Notes: generated by a model from the sequence alone, not told the origin. Shown: positions 35,671-47,774, counted from the first letter of the stretch. The stretch is 64,000 nucleotides of DNA from Cryptomeria japonica (GCF_030272615.1 NC_081408.1:768029330-768093329); one strand, 5' to 3'. Numbers and translations: made by a program.

Positions 35671-36650
35671 AACACAAGCAAAAGGACAAAAAACTTGCGA
35701 GGTTTTTGCAATTGCGGGTTCATTCGATATTTTTCGAAAGGGCACATGGGTATTGTATGTAGTTATGGTTTTTAGTATCACTTGCACTATTTTTTTCCAT
35801 AGCCAGGTTTCATTTTTTTGTGGCAATTAGGGCACACAATTTCAAGTTCTTTTGTGAATAGCTTTTGTTATTTCTGACTTCTAGGGTTTCCAAAATTAAA
35901 GTTTGTAAAAATTGAGGAATAAAGTTTTTGGGAAATATATTTTTAGGGTCAAATTAAAGGGTTTGCTAGGGTTCAATTTTTTTTGAGAGAAGTCCATTTT
36001 TTGGGATGCTAGGTAAAGGGCCAATTTTCAGAATTTAGTACTAATAGAAGTACAAAAAATTATTGGGAAAAATAATAATACCAGAGTTGTAAGAGACTCA
36101 CAATTGCTGCGTATTGAATGTGTGATAGAATTATACTGAAGACTGAAACTAGGCTTGCAACCAACCCAGATGATTTTGACAAGCATCATCAATAAGTACT
36201 GTTATTATTCAAGTTATCTATGTCTGACAATTTAAATCCCCAAAGCTTGGAATGCTACATCTCCATTTACATTGTGGGATAATTTGAAAACCAAATGTGA
36301 AATCCCATAAAAAGGTTGGGTTTTGTATTTACAAATCTATTGTTTTCCACTAAATTGCACGAGTCAACATGTTTTTAGGACTTCTAGGCATCTCCCATGG
36401 TAGGAAAATAAAAAAAGTTAATATTTAAAAAAAGTGTTTTCGATCTGTGTGCCACAAAACCTAACCCTAATGGTCTATGGTTCCTACCCAAACCCTAGGC
36501 ATTCACAAAAAAACTTATTAATGGGTATCTAAGCCTCATTTTCAATCACTTCCATATTTCAAAAATAGTATGGACTTGGTGTTACAAAAAAAGTGATAAA
36601 ATTGTGAAAATGGCATGTGATTTGTGGTTGTGAAAATGGTATGTGATTTG
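35671..36650. other. unassigned AT-rich sequence
   Basis: I see no gene, RNA gene or clear repeat boundary. It contains homopolymer-rich stretches only and may be intron of the rhodanese gene or older decayed repeats. Confidence 0.4.
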
Positions 36651-36654
36651 TGGT

Positions 36655-36850
36655 TTTGAAAATAGCTTTGCCCCTAGATGCTTGCAAGGGGCTCTGCCCC
36701 TTGAACTCGTTTGGGGCATTGCCCGTAGATGCTCACAAGTGGCTTTGCCCCCAAACCTTTGCAAGGGGCATTGCCCCTGAGGGCCTAAATCCTTGCAGGG
36801 GATGCTGCCCATCGACCCTATTGGGGGTTCAGCCCCCCAAACCTCCACTC
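36655..36850. repeat. GGGGC-GCCCC palindrome cluster, second site
   Basis: Six or more imperfect palindromes such as GGGGCTCTGCCCC, GGGGCATTGCCC and GGGGCATTGCCCC are spaced about 25-35 bp apart, with words such as CTTGCAAGGGGC between them. It resembles the cluster inside the hAT-like element at 6617-6731. I could not find terminal repeats here, so the carrier element is undefined. Confidence 0.65.
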
Positions 36851-38524
36851 ACCACCATCCCACCACTATCCCTTTGTTGTCCCTAGTTCTAGGCCCTTGG
36901 TCCCTCCATCCTTGAGACCTGTCCCTTGCATCCCCCCATCTCAACTCCATGGAACATAGTACCTTTGAAATGCTGCTGAATAAGAATTGATAATAGCCAA
37001 TTTGTTGTGCCCAAATGCCTGCAAACCCAAATGCCATAGCTCTAAAAAGTCTCCAAAACAATTCAAAATTTTGAAATTTAGCACAAAACATGCATTCCTA
37101 CCCAAAGGTATATATGCCTTTGCACGTACATACATATTTTCACTCAAACCTTATACTGATTCTTAATTAGGTGCAAGTCAATCAATATTCTTACATTTTT
37201 GTTCGTTGAAAATTTGTATCCATGTTTGGAGATGTGCTCCTTTGTAAGCCAATGCAAATTTTGATAACCATGTTTCTTCACTAAAGTGATGTTACTAGTT
37301 CAGTTATCACTAAAACAACTCTTCAGTGGTGGTTAACTGAGAAATCCACAATATGTCACTTTCTATCATCTGTTGTAGCTCCTTTTCTATGTTTTTGTAC
37401 TCTGTACTTCACCCTGTCAGGTGCACTTGAGAGCTCTATAGTTGGCCTGCAAAGATACGAATGAAAAACAAAAAACAAGACATGTATGAAACAAGACAAA
37501 GTTCAAAATATGACTCGTGATCAGATGAAAAAACAAGGGTGAAGCTGAAAAGCTTGACATGGTACCAAAAGCTGCATGGGTACAACAGGCTCTAATTATA
37601 GAATTTGAAGTATAAGCTGTTACTTTAATTTAACAAGTGTGCAAGATTTGTAATACTATCACACATTCTCTAATTTTACATGAAGAATGCATGGAACAAC
37701 TGCTGGTTACATCTAACATCTTCTACAATGAGGCCTTATACGTTGAATTTAGTAGCATTTTACCAGATCATTGACATAGTAACATTTTGCGGGTTTGTAT
37801 CATAGCATAATATCCCAGTGATATGCATACAAGGAAGGTCATTGGTTATAGATCAATAACTTCAAATGTTTTTTAAGAATGAAAGCTCATTTGGTAAGCT
37901 ATTGGTTATGCACAAATAAGAATCAGAAGAGACAGACAACTTGTTTATCTTCTGTTGCAACCAACAGCTTAATGTAGCACAATCAAAGATGATATCTGGA
38001 TCATGAAGATGCAAATTGGGTTTTGTAATTGTAACAAATAATAAGCAGAATATAGTAATGCTTAACAAAATACAACAATTATAATATAATAATAATATTC
38101 AACTGAAAGCTAAATATGGGCAGAACATGTAAATTAGGAGGAACCATCTTAGTTTCAAGTAGTCTACATAGAGGAGGCTTTCAAATTCAAGTCTAAAGCA
38201 GTTTCAAATGTAAGCTAGACAAGCCTGTGTAAGAGTAGAGTCATTTAGATAATGACCGTAACAATAATGTAGATTTATGATTTATCCAATGCTATCTATT
38301 ATCATTGATGCTTGCAACGATCTATCTGATGTCAAGTGTAATGAAAACATTCTTCCTATTAAGTACATGGTATGTGTCAACTCATAAATTACTGTCTAAT
38401 AGAAGCTGATTCCAGTGAGTTTGTTGTATATAGCATACTAATATGCAGTAACATGTAATAAATAGTTTTTTTGGTGTTTGCTATTTGGTCAATTTACTAA
38501 GTTAGTCACACAATATCATTGCAG
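36851..38524 (+). other. STR9: probable intron upstream of rhodanese exon
   Basis: No exon for the expected N-terminal transit peptide was recognised. On the minus strand near 37330-37430 one frame reads YKNIEKELQQMIESDILWIS, weakly like the start of a gypsy RT domain. The rest is unassigned. The end shows the usual acceptor, ATCATTGCAG, at 38515-38524. Confidence 0.4.
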
Positions 38525-38769
38525 GTTTTCTGGAAGGAACTTGACAAAAAAACAGAAATTATCAGAAGCGTCTAGATTCTCACATTTGAACAGAACTTTG
38601 GATATCAGAGCTGAAGTGAAATTTGTAAATCCAGATGAAGCTAAAAAACTTGTTACAGAAGAGGGTTATACCATTTTGGATATCCGTGACAAGACGCAAT
38701 ATGATCGCGCCCACATCAAATCGTGTTATCATGCTCCTCTCTTTATAGAAAACAATGACAGTGACCTTG
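38525..38769 (+). CDS. STR9: rhodanese-like protein (STR9-like), internal exon
   Basis: This 245-bp exon has a clean acceptor (TTGCAG before 38525) and donor (GTATGT at 38770). It encodes the end of a Ser/Lys/Arg-rich leader, then the first half of a rhodanese domain: AEVKFVNPDEAKKLVTEEGY, ILDIRDKTQYDRAHIKSCYH and APLFIENN. These phrases closely follow Arabidopsis chloroplast STR9 (single rhodanese domain, thylakoid or envelope sulfurtransferase-like protein of unknown substrate). It ends in phase 1 (GAC CTT G), and joining to 47624 gives DLGTIFKR without a shift. No stop or frame damage is seen, so the exon looks functional. The leader exon is not found. Confidence 0.87.
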
Positions 38770-39749
38770 GTATGTTTAGTATATGCGGACCAGTTCATCA
38801 GTGAAATTTTGATTTAAATAATCTGTCATCAATGAGAAGTATTTGATGTGCTCTCTGGAAATAATAAAAAGATATAGATTATGCTTAAATCCTGTTTCAA
38901 GACTCGAAGAGAGATATTTTATTGTTATAAGAGGTCAATTAGCATCGTATCGTACTTGGAAAGAATCTAGCATTGTATGAACTACAACTGCCTTGTAGGC
39001 AATGAAGAAAATCAATCTTTGAGCAAGCGATTCTGTGTGTTTACCTGGATTTCAACTGTGTTGAGAAGAAATATAGGATAGAAGTTATGAGTTAGAGAAC
39101 AGATGGAATCCAAATAGACCATGCAAAATGCTGATCTGTTGAAATCTCAAAACTTTGATTATCAGCAATAATTTCAAATTTTCATGTTTAGTGATGTTAC
39201 TGTAGATGATAGATAAATATGTATTTCATTTAAATGTTTTCAGACTGATAGGTTTACTACCTTAAAGGTAATAGTAGAAATGCAAAATCTATTAATTCCT
39301 GATCTGTGGAGGCATCTTTTTTCCTCAAGACTCATGGTGCTTGGCTGCCTATGCAGTTCTGGAACTACTAAAATTTAGCTGTATTTGTGTTAGATCCTTA
39401 GCATGCTTGATTATATCCATTGACAGAAATGTTTCATTTATCATAATAAAATGAAAGAGGATGCATTCCTTATGCTAGATATTCGCTGGTGTCTAGTAGA
39501 CAGTATAACCTGACAAATTAGGTGGCATTTCCTAGCCCTTCTGTAAGGTGCCCAACAAAGCTTGTATATTCTTACAATTGTTTGATATAAAGCAGGCTGG
39601 CAGATAGTAGAGTATTTTTCTGTCCAACCGTGTTCTATGTTTTCTTTTTTTATATTTTTGCAGGTTGTTGCACAATTGAACATAAAATAATGAATCAACA
39701 TATATTTTATTTATTATTTTTTTATCAATTGATAGAATCACAATTACAA

Positions 39750-40929
39750 TGTGTTATATTCAGAATTCGCTATCATAACTGCACAGCTATACTGCTGTAA
39801 TTTAAAAAAACATATATAGATAAAAATCTGATCTTTTTCCCCATATAAATCTGCACTAGCTGCTGAAGGTCCTCATAGCACAGCAAGAACTGCATCAAGT
39901 AACTGCTGTTTCTAACTACCCTTTTTCCTTAATTTATTTCCCTCTAAAACTGCTGCTCTTCCCTTTTTCCTCTCATGTCTCTCCTTACATCAGCATTCAT
40001 AAAGTTTAATGGCCACATCATGCCTCAAATATGTTGCACCTCCTTTGTAGAGGTGGAATGATACCTAAAGAGCTGTGACTTCATGTGGGTCCGCTCAGCA
40101 AGCCAAAGACATCATAAAAATCTCCAATGTGGACAATTGTAGCGATGCAACTCCCTTTTCTCTATGCTGGAGCCCGTATTTGTCTTAGTTTTTACTTTAT
40201 GGGGTTGCAGCTAGTGTAATTCCTATCTAATCTTTTCTCCAACCCAGCATTGAGGTCAAATGAATACCAATTGAGCCTCCCAAAACAAAGAAAAGTGCGG
40301 CAGGATATTTCTTAAGGATAGGAGCTAGAAAATGGTAGATGCTGGCAGCTTGCCAAATAATCCTCCAAACTTCTATTCTTAGATAAATCAATCAGTATTT
40401 GCAAGCAAATGAATTTGAAATCTCATATTTTCAACACTATTATCAAATCCCAATGAACTCCAATCATTTAAATCACTTGTGAATGTTGTGTGAATCCCCT
40501 GGTAGATTGGCTAGGAGGATTTTCGTTCTTGAAACGAATTCCACTGTAGGGTTTCCAGCACAGGCTGAAGATGAACACTTGCTTTTCTCCAGACTGAGGT
40601 TTGTGAAAATGAAATGTCAAGAATACCATTCTTCTTTCCCATTCCTTCTTTTATATGCATTTCCCCAAAAATAATAAAATAATATTCAATTTCCCACCAA
40701 GTGACTTTATTAATTTAACTTTATATTTTAAAACCCCAAAATTCACTTTTTTCTATTGAACTGTTCACATTATATAAATAAAATAATTAATAAAATAGGA
40801 GTCATCCAAGCTTAGACAACCTAATTTAATTAATTAATTATTCCATTTTTACTCCCAATCAGCCAGTGGGAATAAAAATAGACTAAGGATCCCAGATTGG
40901 CGCCTACACTTGCAAAGGGGACCTTACAG
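39750..40929 (-). repeat. 3' LTR of the intronic chromovirus L
   Basis: The right end reads GGGGACCTTACA at 40918-40929; on the minus strand the LTR begins TGTAAGGTCCCC immediately after the chromodomain and a purine-rich GGCAAGGAGAAC. It contains AAGTGACTTTATTAA and belongs to the same family as 43162-44724. The left end near 39750 (TGTGTTATATTC) is a guess. Confidence 0.55.
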
Positions 40930-41210
40930 TTCTCCTTGCCTGGAATTTCTTGCCCTCAAGTAATTGAAGATTTGGATGTTGTAATATTTGTTCTCCTTCC
41001 CAAGTGACATCTTCTGGAAGCAAGCCTTTCCATCAGATCAAATATTCTTTGATAGTCCTATTTCTCAACCTTCTTTTCCTCATATCCAGAATAGCCTCAG
41101 GTGCCAAAATTAATTTACCCTCCTCATCCAACATAGGTAGCTTAGGAGAGGGCAATATGTTGTCCAAGTGCCCTTTTGAGGCCTAAAACACGAAACACAT
41201 TGTGGATTTT
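40930..41210 (-). pseudogene. chromodomain end of chromovirus L integrase
   Basis: On the minus strand one frame reads EAILDMRKRRLRNRTIKEYL, a stop, then WKGLLPEDVTWE and ILQHPNLQL. This is a chromodomain: the aromatic/acidic pattern WKG...TWE and the closing Asn-Leu match the plant chromovirus group. In the family this domain steers integration to heterochromatin. It is separated from the rest of integrase (45286-46250) by the LINE inserted in the linker. Confidence 0.72.
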
Positions 41211-41324
41211 TTTTTGAAAAAGGGGTAAAAATTTATTAATTCAAGAATAACAATACAAGCAACACCAAAGAACACCCCCTAAAGGGCCAAAACTATCACA
41301 TCTTGTCCTCCTAAACAATCCTTT

Positions 41325-43161
41325 CTAGATCTTGAGCATACTCCTGAGGCAAATGGCCCCAATCACCAACATCCCAACCATCAAGCCCTCTGAGGCCCAC
41401 TTGGCCAAATAGTCAGCTGCCCTATTCCACTCTCGGGGAACATAACGAAAAGAAACAAACTCTAAGGAGTCACGCAAATTGAGAATTTGACGGCCCACCA
41501 CTTCCAAATGCCAATCAACATCATCCATCTTCTGTCTATTCAACATATCCACAACCACTTGAGAATACGACTCACAAATTATCTTACTCCAACGAAGTGC
41601 ACACCCCCTTTCAAGGGCTAAGAGAACAGCAAGAGCCTCCATGTAATTATTAGTCCGATGTCCCTTATATTTTGAGAATAAAAAGACAACATTACCATAG
41701 TTATCCCTACCAACTCTTCCAACACCAGCATGCCTCGGGTTTCCTCTGGAAGAACCATCTGTATTAACTTGAAGAATTCCCATAGGTGGGGGAGACCACT
41801 TACCATCTCGATGAACCTTCTGCTTAGCATGTCTACACCTTGCCTGCTGCCTCTTGATGGGAACATCTCCAGAATTCACACTAAAAATCTTCAGATTCTG
41901 GACCACATGAAAATCTGCAAGATCAACTACCTCGGAAAGATCACACTTGGCCCTCAGAGTTTCCTGTATCATATGCATAACCCACAACCAAACTTGCTCC
42001 ACTAGCATCTGCTTATCTTGAAAAATTCTTCGATTTCTTTGAAGCCACAATTGCCAAATAATGAAGCAGGGCCCAATATCCCATGCTACCTTAAGAAATG
42101 AAGTCTTAGCAGGAGGTCTGCCCAAACTGCTCCAGAAGTCAACCAAAGAGTTGGCATGAACACAAGAGTGCTTCCAAACACCCCACAACCAATGCCAAAC
42201 CTCTCTAGTAAAAGAACACTGAAAAAATAAATGAGGGATAGTCTCCTCACTTTTTCCACACAAAACACACATAGAAGGTCCCCGAAACCCCCCTCTTCCT
42301 AATATTCTCTCAGGTGAGACATCTATCCTGCACCACTAACCATAAGAAAAAAATATATTTGGGCCAAGCCATCTTGTTCCAAACCTGCTTCCTCCATGAC
42401 ACATTTGCCTTGCCAAAAGCCTGCCTATCTAGTTCTTGATATCCCGAAGCCACAATAAACATCCCCTTCGGGTTAGGGCCCCAAGCAAGAATATCCGCTC
42501 CATTGAGTGAATTACACACTCTATCAGCCAGGATGCTAGCAAGCTCCTTCCTGTCCTCTACAGAACCTCCAACAGGCCATTCATGTGGTTCCTTCCATCT
42601 AGCCACTTGCCCATGCCCCAAGTTCGTAATCACCTTAAAATCCTCAACTCTAGCCCATCCAACATCAAGGAAACAATTGCACAAAGAATGCAAATGTGGA
42701 AATTGAGCCAGAATAGGAGGGAAACCATCCCAGGAGTCCTTCCAAAACAAAGCATCAACACCCTTATTACAAATCCAAAATAATCCTTGCTTAACTAATT
42801 GAGCTCCCCTCTTGAGAGTATGCCAAATCATAGATCCACTTCCTAGAAAATTGTAACGAGGCACTAACTTGTCATTCACCCCTCCCAAATATTTTATGTT
42901 AAGGATTTTAGCCCTACTTTGATTTTGACTAATACACCATCTCCAGAAAAGTTTGGCAGCCAGGGCTTGACCATTAATTCCCGCATTGCGCAAGCCCAAC
43001 CCCCCATCCTGCTTTGACCTGCAAACAGAATCTCATTTGACCAAACTCCATTTTGATGAAAGTAATTTACCTGTCCATAAAAATTGTCTGGAAAGAGCAT
43101 CAAAATCATTAATAAAGCTTGCTGGAGCCATCTGCACAAAGCACCTATAAATAGGGAGCGC
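41325..43161 (-). pseudogene. LINE ORF2 C-terminal part: RT tail, zf-RVT, RNase H
   Basis: Minus-strand frames 42310-42999 and 41325-42272 encode the end of a plant L1-type ORF2. The zinc-binding-in-RT region reads WRKQVWNKMAWPKYIFFLWL then CVLCGKSEETIPHLFFQC. It is followed by an RNase H of the plant LINE type (GILQVNTDGSSRGNPRHAG with the first Asp, MEALAVLLALERG with the Glu, then EWNRAADYLAKWA). A frameshift separates the two frames near 42290. The region 43000-43161 continues the protein with stops. A solo LTR then interrupts it. Confidence 0.87.
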
Positions 43162-44724
43162 TGTAATATCCCTTGCTTATATATGGTGGAAAATGGAGAA
43201 TTCACACTCAAGGAATACTGTCAAACAATTAACATGCACACTGAAGCTATCGAAGTCTGAAGTAACAGCACTGCTGCTATAAATCTCTGATTTCAATTTC
43301 AGACTCTTTAAGATGCATAACAACCTTTTTCCTTAAAGACAAATGACATATGAAAACACTTTAATGGATGCCTTAATTTTCTGAACACCAATACTCAGAA
43401 AAATAGTTATTTCACTAGCAAATAATGATCAAAACCTGGTTTGACGATGCCAAAGGAAGAGTGGTTCCCAACGAACATGTAGGAATTTTCTGAAGATTTT
43501 TGAGGGCTCCAAAGGTGAAATCGTCCCTCTAGGAGCAGGTTGCCCAACCCTTGAAGTTGCAGAAGTAAATATAAAATAATAGCAGCTTCCTCTCCACCAA
43601 ATTTGTGATCAAAATGATTGTCTTGGCAAGGCGAGTTGATTGGACAGCTACCCACAAATTTCTTTCCTTCCAGCTGAAAGCAATGAGAAAATATGTAAGA
43701 ATCAGTGGGTCTGATCGACCCCCATGGCAGACTTGAAGTTGTATCTCAAACTCCTTCAATTGCACTCTAAGCACCTCCAAAATACTCCTACATGAATCAC
43801 CTGTCTCCCTAGATGAGATTTGATGCCCAAATGATGAGTAATGTGCAAATCATAAGTCATTATCAGCCTGGTACGAACTGTTTCAGACCTTAAAGGATGC
43901 CAACTTCTGCTTAGAACTCCTCCAAACTCCTCCACAAAAGTTGCCTTATGCTTCCAATGAATTGTATCCTTTCAAAATGGCCCTACGATACTCCAATGAA
44001 GAGTTATGACAGAATCGATGGTATGAGGGCTGAAAGTCGATTTGTTATCAGACCTGCAAGTTGACCAAATTCCACCCAATTTGATCTCCAATCATTCATT
44101 AATAAAATCATCTTCTATCCTTGATGAAGATTGAAGCAAAATGGGTACTCCATTGGGAAATCTGAAGACGTTAGGGATACCCTATCCACCATGAAAGTTA
44201 CAGCAAACTTATTATGCACAATTAGGAAGACTGAAGTGTCTCCCTCTCACAATAGCGAATTTTTCTTTAAAAGAAGACTTTACCAATTAGGCGCTGATGT
44301 AGATCCCGTCACGAATCCACCCCCAAGACGAAGAACTAGGGTTTCGTCCAGCCCTTCTATCAATCTGCTAAAGGTTTGCGTCCTCAGAGATTCAACTAAT
44401 GCAAAGCATCAGTCAGTTCATCAAATCCAAATCCATTCTCCAATGCCCATACAATGAGGCTCAACCTCTATTTATCTTTTTTCTCCATACGTCTCATAAA
44501 CTTCTAGAGGATTCTAGAAATAATATTATTTCATTTTAGTGACTTTATAATTAATTATTTTATTTGTCACTAATTAATTAATTAATTAAATATAAAGTCA
44601 CCCCTTTTAATTTTTAATTTATTTCATGACTTTATAAGAAATTAATTAATTAATTTCTCCTTATTTCTCCACTTAGCCAAAAGGCTAAAACTTCATAAGA
44701 GGCTAGAAAAATGGGGACATTACA
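43162..44724 (-). repeat. solo LTR, TGTAATGTCCCC family
   Basis: The block is 1563 bp, TG to CA, with a perfect 5-bp duplication AGCGC (43157-43161 and 44725-44729). It splits the LINE. Read on the minus strand it starts TGTAATGTCCCCATTTTTC. It has AAAGTCACCCC and AATTAATTAATTAA repeats near that end. No internal domain or PBS is found. Confidence 0.87.
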
Positions 44725-45285
44725 AGCGCCTGGATCACAAACTTCAAAAGATTCACTGTACCAGCTGTTGAAAGCCATCTATTAGTTCAATGGCTAACCT
44801 TATGTCGGAACTTATTCAAAATCTCCTGCCAAAACCCTCCATGTACTTAACTTGCCGAAAGCGGAACCCCAAGATAGATAAAAGGAAGGTGTCCAATTGT
44901 AAATCTCAAAATTCTAGCAATCCTAGCCTGAATGGGAACAGGAGTATTAAAAAAGAAGATAGAGGACTTGTCTTCATTAATCTTTTGTCTAGAGGCTTTC
45001 AAATAAATGTCCAAAGTATTTCTAAATTTGATAGCTTCACTAATTCTGGCAACACCCATAAGAGCAATATCATCCACAAATTGAAGATGGGAAGATGAAG
45101 GTATGTTGTGATCCCAATTCCAACCTTGGAGCAATCCCTGTCTAACTCTGGACTTTATAAACCTTCCCAAACCTTCATCCATTAAAATGAAAAGGTAGGG
45201 GGAAAGAGGGTCACCTTGCTGAAGACTCCTCGAGGCACTAAATAACTCTGTAGGTTCACTATTAATAAGAACCGCAAAAGACGAA
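44725..45285 (-). pseudogene. LINE ORF2 reverse transcriptase part
   Basis: The minus-strand frame 44847-45285 contains SLQQGDPLSPYLFILMDEGL (RT block 4), then LQFVDDIALMG (active site, FVDD) and YLGVPL near the end, typical of plant L1 RT. Sequence towards 45285 is the 5' truncation point. Frame is kept within the block; the protein then runs into the solo LTR. Confidence 0.87.
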
Positions 45286-46250
45286 AAACACATTGTGGAT
45301 TTTACTGTGCTGAGGTAGGTCCAATTTGTAAGCACTTCAGCTATCCTTATTAATATCTTGCATGGCCCATAAAATTGTAGTTTTAGCTTTTCAGCTCTGC
45401 TTTTCTTGAAGGAAGATTATTTGTAACTTTGTAGCCACAAAAAGACCAAGTCACCAACCTCAAAGTATCTTTGCATAACCACAAAAAGACCTTGTGTTTA
45501 TTTGCATAAATTTTCTATTGATTCTGAGCTTGCCGGAGATTTTCTTTTAGTGACTTAAGAATTTTCTGGCTCTCTCGAATCTAATCCTTTGCCTTCAGAA
45601 CTCTGCTATCGTCAATAATCAAATCCACAAAAGATGGGGCATCATACCCATAGAGAGCTCTAAATGGGGTCTTGTCAATGGACATTTGGTAGGTGGTGTT
45701 ATAGTAGTACTCACTAAATATAACCATCTGATCCATTCCTTTTGCTGCCCTGCCACATATTTCCACAAATATCCCTCTACCCACTTGTTATCAATGTCTG
45801 TTTGTCCATTTGTTTGCAGATGGTAACTAGTGCTTGGTGTTAACTAAGTACTTGTCAATTTGAAAAGTTCCTACCAAAACATATTGTCTTGATTACTGAC
45901 AATGTTCTTGAGCAGGCCATGGTGTTTGAACACCTCTTTGAAAAACAACCATGCAACTTGGGTGCCTTAAATGGAAGAGATCACACAGAAGTGAGCATAT
46001 TTGGTCAACTTGTGTGGCACAACAAAAATGCAATCCTTTGTATTCTTGGGAGACCTGTGATAAAATCCATTGATATGCTCTAGAATGGGTAGAGGCTGCA
46101 ACAATTGTGTTGGAAAGGTATGCTCTGATTTATTTTATTGACACATCAAACACATTCCCAAAAATGTCTCAAGACAACTTTAGGAATTGCTTTAGCAAAA
46201 TCTAATCTTTTCCTTGATTTCCCTCACCTCAATCCTGTGGAAATTGGTGG
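45286..46250 (-). pseudogene. chromovirus L integrase fragment
   Basis: On the minus strand, YHLQTNGQTDIDNKWVEGYL near 45830-45770 matches the integrase region that carries the catalytic Glu, with Asp here. It is followed by YNTTYQMSIDKTPFRALYGY near 45700-45640, then a C-terminal part with KLKLQFYGPCKILIRIAEVL near 45390-45330. The sequence up to about 46250 is integrase with stops and shifts. No gag, protease or RT of this element is found to the right. Confidence 0.7.
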
Positions 46251-46639
46251 ACATTGATTAATATTTCATTTTTTTCTATTCTAGATTTGGAGAGAAGATA
46301 GAGTAGTCCTGACAAACAATGGACCAGATGCAGAAGTAGCGGGAATATTAGAAACATTGTCATCTGTGATAGGATGAAAAGTATTTTGTGCAGATGCACT
46401 ACCTTGTATAATAACTTCCCAGCAAATTTGATGTTTGAGCATTGTGTGTGATTCTTCTGGGTTTGTTGTTGTATGGATGGGCCTGAGAATCAAATTAATC
46501 ATCTGTATTAGTTGGAGGCCTGCTCAAGGTGAAATATATAACAGTCGTATAAGAGTGATGCATTAGGCATCTGGAAGCTATAGATATTAGGAAAACACCG
46601 TGCAAAATATTGCAATATATCATCAAACTCCTGCAAAGT

Positions 46640-47160
46640 TGCATGGACACAGATACCAATACAAATATGGATACGGATACGGCCATTTTTTAAGAACCCC
46701 AATATGTATACGGCTAGATGTGACATTCATATAAAACACATACACATATATTTAACACAATTTTCTAAGTTACTAGAGGAGATTTTCGTTACTTCAAAAT
46801 TAATATAGACACATAACTGCTACATAAATAATTATAAGTTGATTTAACAGTTTACAATATGCAAATATAGTAGAGTTGCATTGGAAGATAACACAAAAAA
46901 TGGGTCACTGAAATAGAAAAACATTTCATTTGTCTTTCTCATTTGGTGTAGGTTTTGTTTATACCATTTTTTTTTTAAATGCATGAATGAAGATTTTTTA
47001 AAATTAAAATTAGGAAGATTTAGGTCAAATTTTTTAAAATTCAAATCATATAGTATCCGGCATGGTTGGAAAATCAAGGTTTTTTGGGCACACGTGGGTA
47101 CAGTATCAGATATGTATCTGGGCCATATCGGATACGTATCCGTTTTGTATACTGGGATAT
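46640..47160. mobile_element. possible MITE with imperfect inverted ends
   Basis: The left end has ATATGGATACGGATACGGCC (about 46664-46684) and the right end has GGCCATATCGGATACGTATCC (about 47120-47140). They pair imperfectly as inverted repeats about 0.5 kb apart in AT-rich DNA. I could not define a target duplication or exact ends. Confidence 0.35.
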
Positions 47161-47623
47161 AAATGCCCAGGGAGGGGCAAAGGAGTTTCTGGCTACGCTG
47201 AACTCCTGTGGTTCCGGATTCTTTGTCTGTCAACTTTATTCACTTCAAATTATTCTTGGACTTGAAATGTTCTATTAAATAGACCAAAGGTACTGTGTAG
47301 TGTGTAGTACTCAGATTATGTGTCATATTATGCAAGATTTTCTGAAAATTTTCATGTTACTAAAGAGCTTTTTTTAATTTTTATTATTCATCATTTCATC
47401 TGTCAGTATGTATTTCAATGTAGGCTAACCAGCCTTAACTATGTATAGGTTATAAATGGGGGAAAAAGAACAGTATGATCAGCAGTTTGAAGTCCATTCT
47501 TTTAGGTTCATAAAAAATTGAGCATGCTTAGTAGGGAGAATCGCTACATATCTTAATTCCACCATCAGATGAGTTCTGCATTATAAATTTTCTGTAGTTC
47601 TCACAAAGGTATTTAAACTGCAG

Positions 47624-47774
47624 GTACAATTTTTAAACGCACTATGCACAATAACTTTGCTGGACTCTTGTATGGACTGTCGTTCACTAAACTCAATTCT
47701 GATTTTGTCCCTGAGGTACAGCAGCAGTTTCCACCAGATAGCAAACTATTATTGGTCTGTCAGGAAGGCCTCAG
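47624..47774 (+). CDS. STR9: rhodanese-like protein (STR9-like), next exon
   Basis: This 151-bp exon lies between TTAAACTGCAG and the donor GTCAGT at 47775. It encodes TIFKRTMHNNFAGLLYGLSF, TKLNSDFVPEVQQQFPPDSK and LLLVCQEGLR. The phrase CQEGLR is the active-site loop of a rhodanese domain, with the catalytic Cys persulfide site. Arabidopsis STR9 has nearly the same residues here. The reading frame joins phase 1 at its start and ends phase 2 (AG). The following exon, expected to encode the rest of the domain and a C-terminal membrane segment, was not found up to 64000. The intron is therefore more than 16 kb or the gene is truncated. Confidence 0.88.

Larger units (their letters stand above)
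41211..45285 (-). mobile_element. 5'-truncated LINE with long target duplication
   Basis: The element lies on the minus strand with its 3' end at 41211, next to a T-run on the plus strand that represents the poly-A tail. The same 18 bases, AAACACATTGTGGATTTT, flank it (41193-41210 and 45286-45303). That is a target duplication of the length made by target-primed reverse transcription. Removing the nested solo LTR leaves about 2.5 kb: the end of RT, zf-RVT and RNase H. The endonuclease and first ORF are missing by 5' truncation. It sits in the integrase/chromodomain linker of element L. Confidence 0.88.
38770..47623 (+). other. STR9: 8.85 kb intron of the rhodanese gene
   Basis: The interval lies between a GTATGT donor and an AAACTGCAG acceptor. 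It holds a decayed chromovirus, a truncated LINE, a solo LTR and a probable MITE, all listed separately. The stretches 38770-39750, 46255-46640 and 47160-47623 show nothing recognisable. All the coding-capable insertions lie antisense to the gene. Confidence 0.75.

Noticed and set aside
36650-36886. Plus-strand ORF as a possible transit-peptide exon of the rhodanese gene
   Set aside because: It is a translation of the GGGGC/GCCCC palindrome cluster, with no suitable composition or donor site.
37330-37430. Minus-strand phrase YKNIEKELQQMIESDILWIS suggesting gypsy RT
   Set aside because: Only about 20 residues match loosely and no neighbouring RT motif follows, so I did not list it as a feature.
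46281-46726. Small minus-strand ORFs of 60-73 codons in the intron
   Set aside because: They have no recognisable motif, overlap one another and fall in AT-rich intron and MITE-like sequence.
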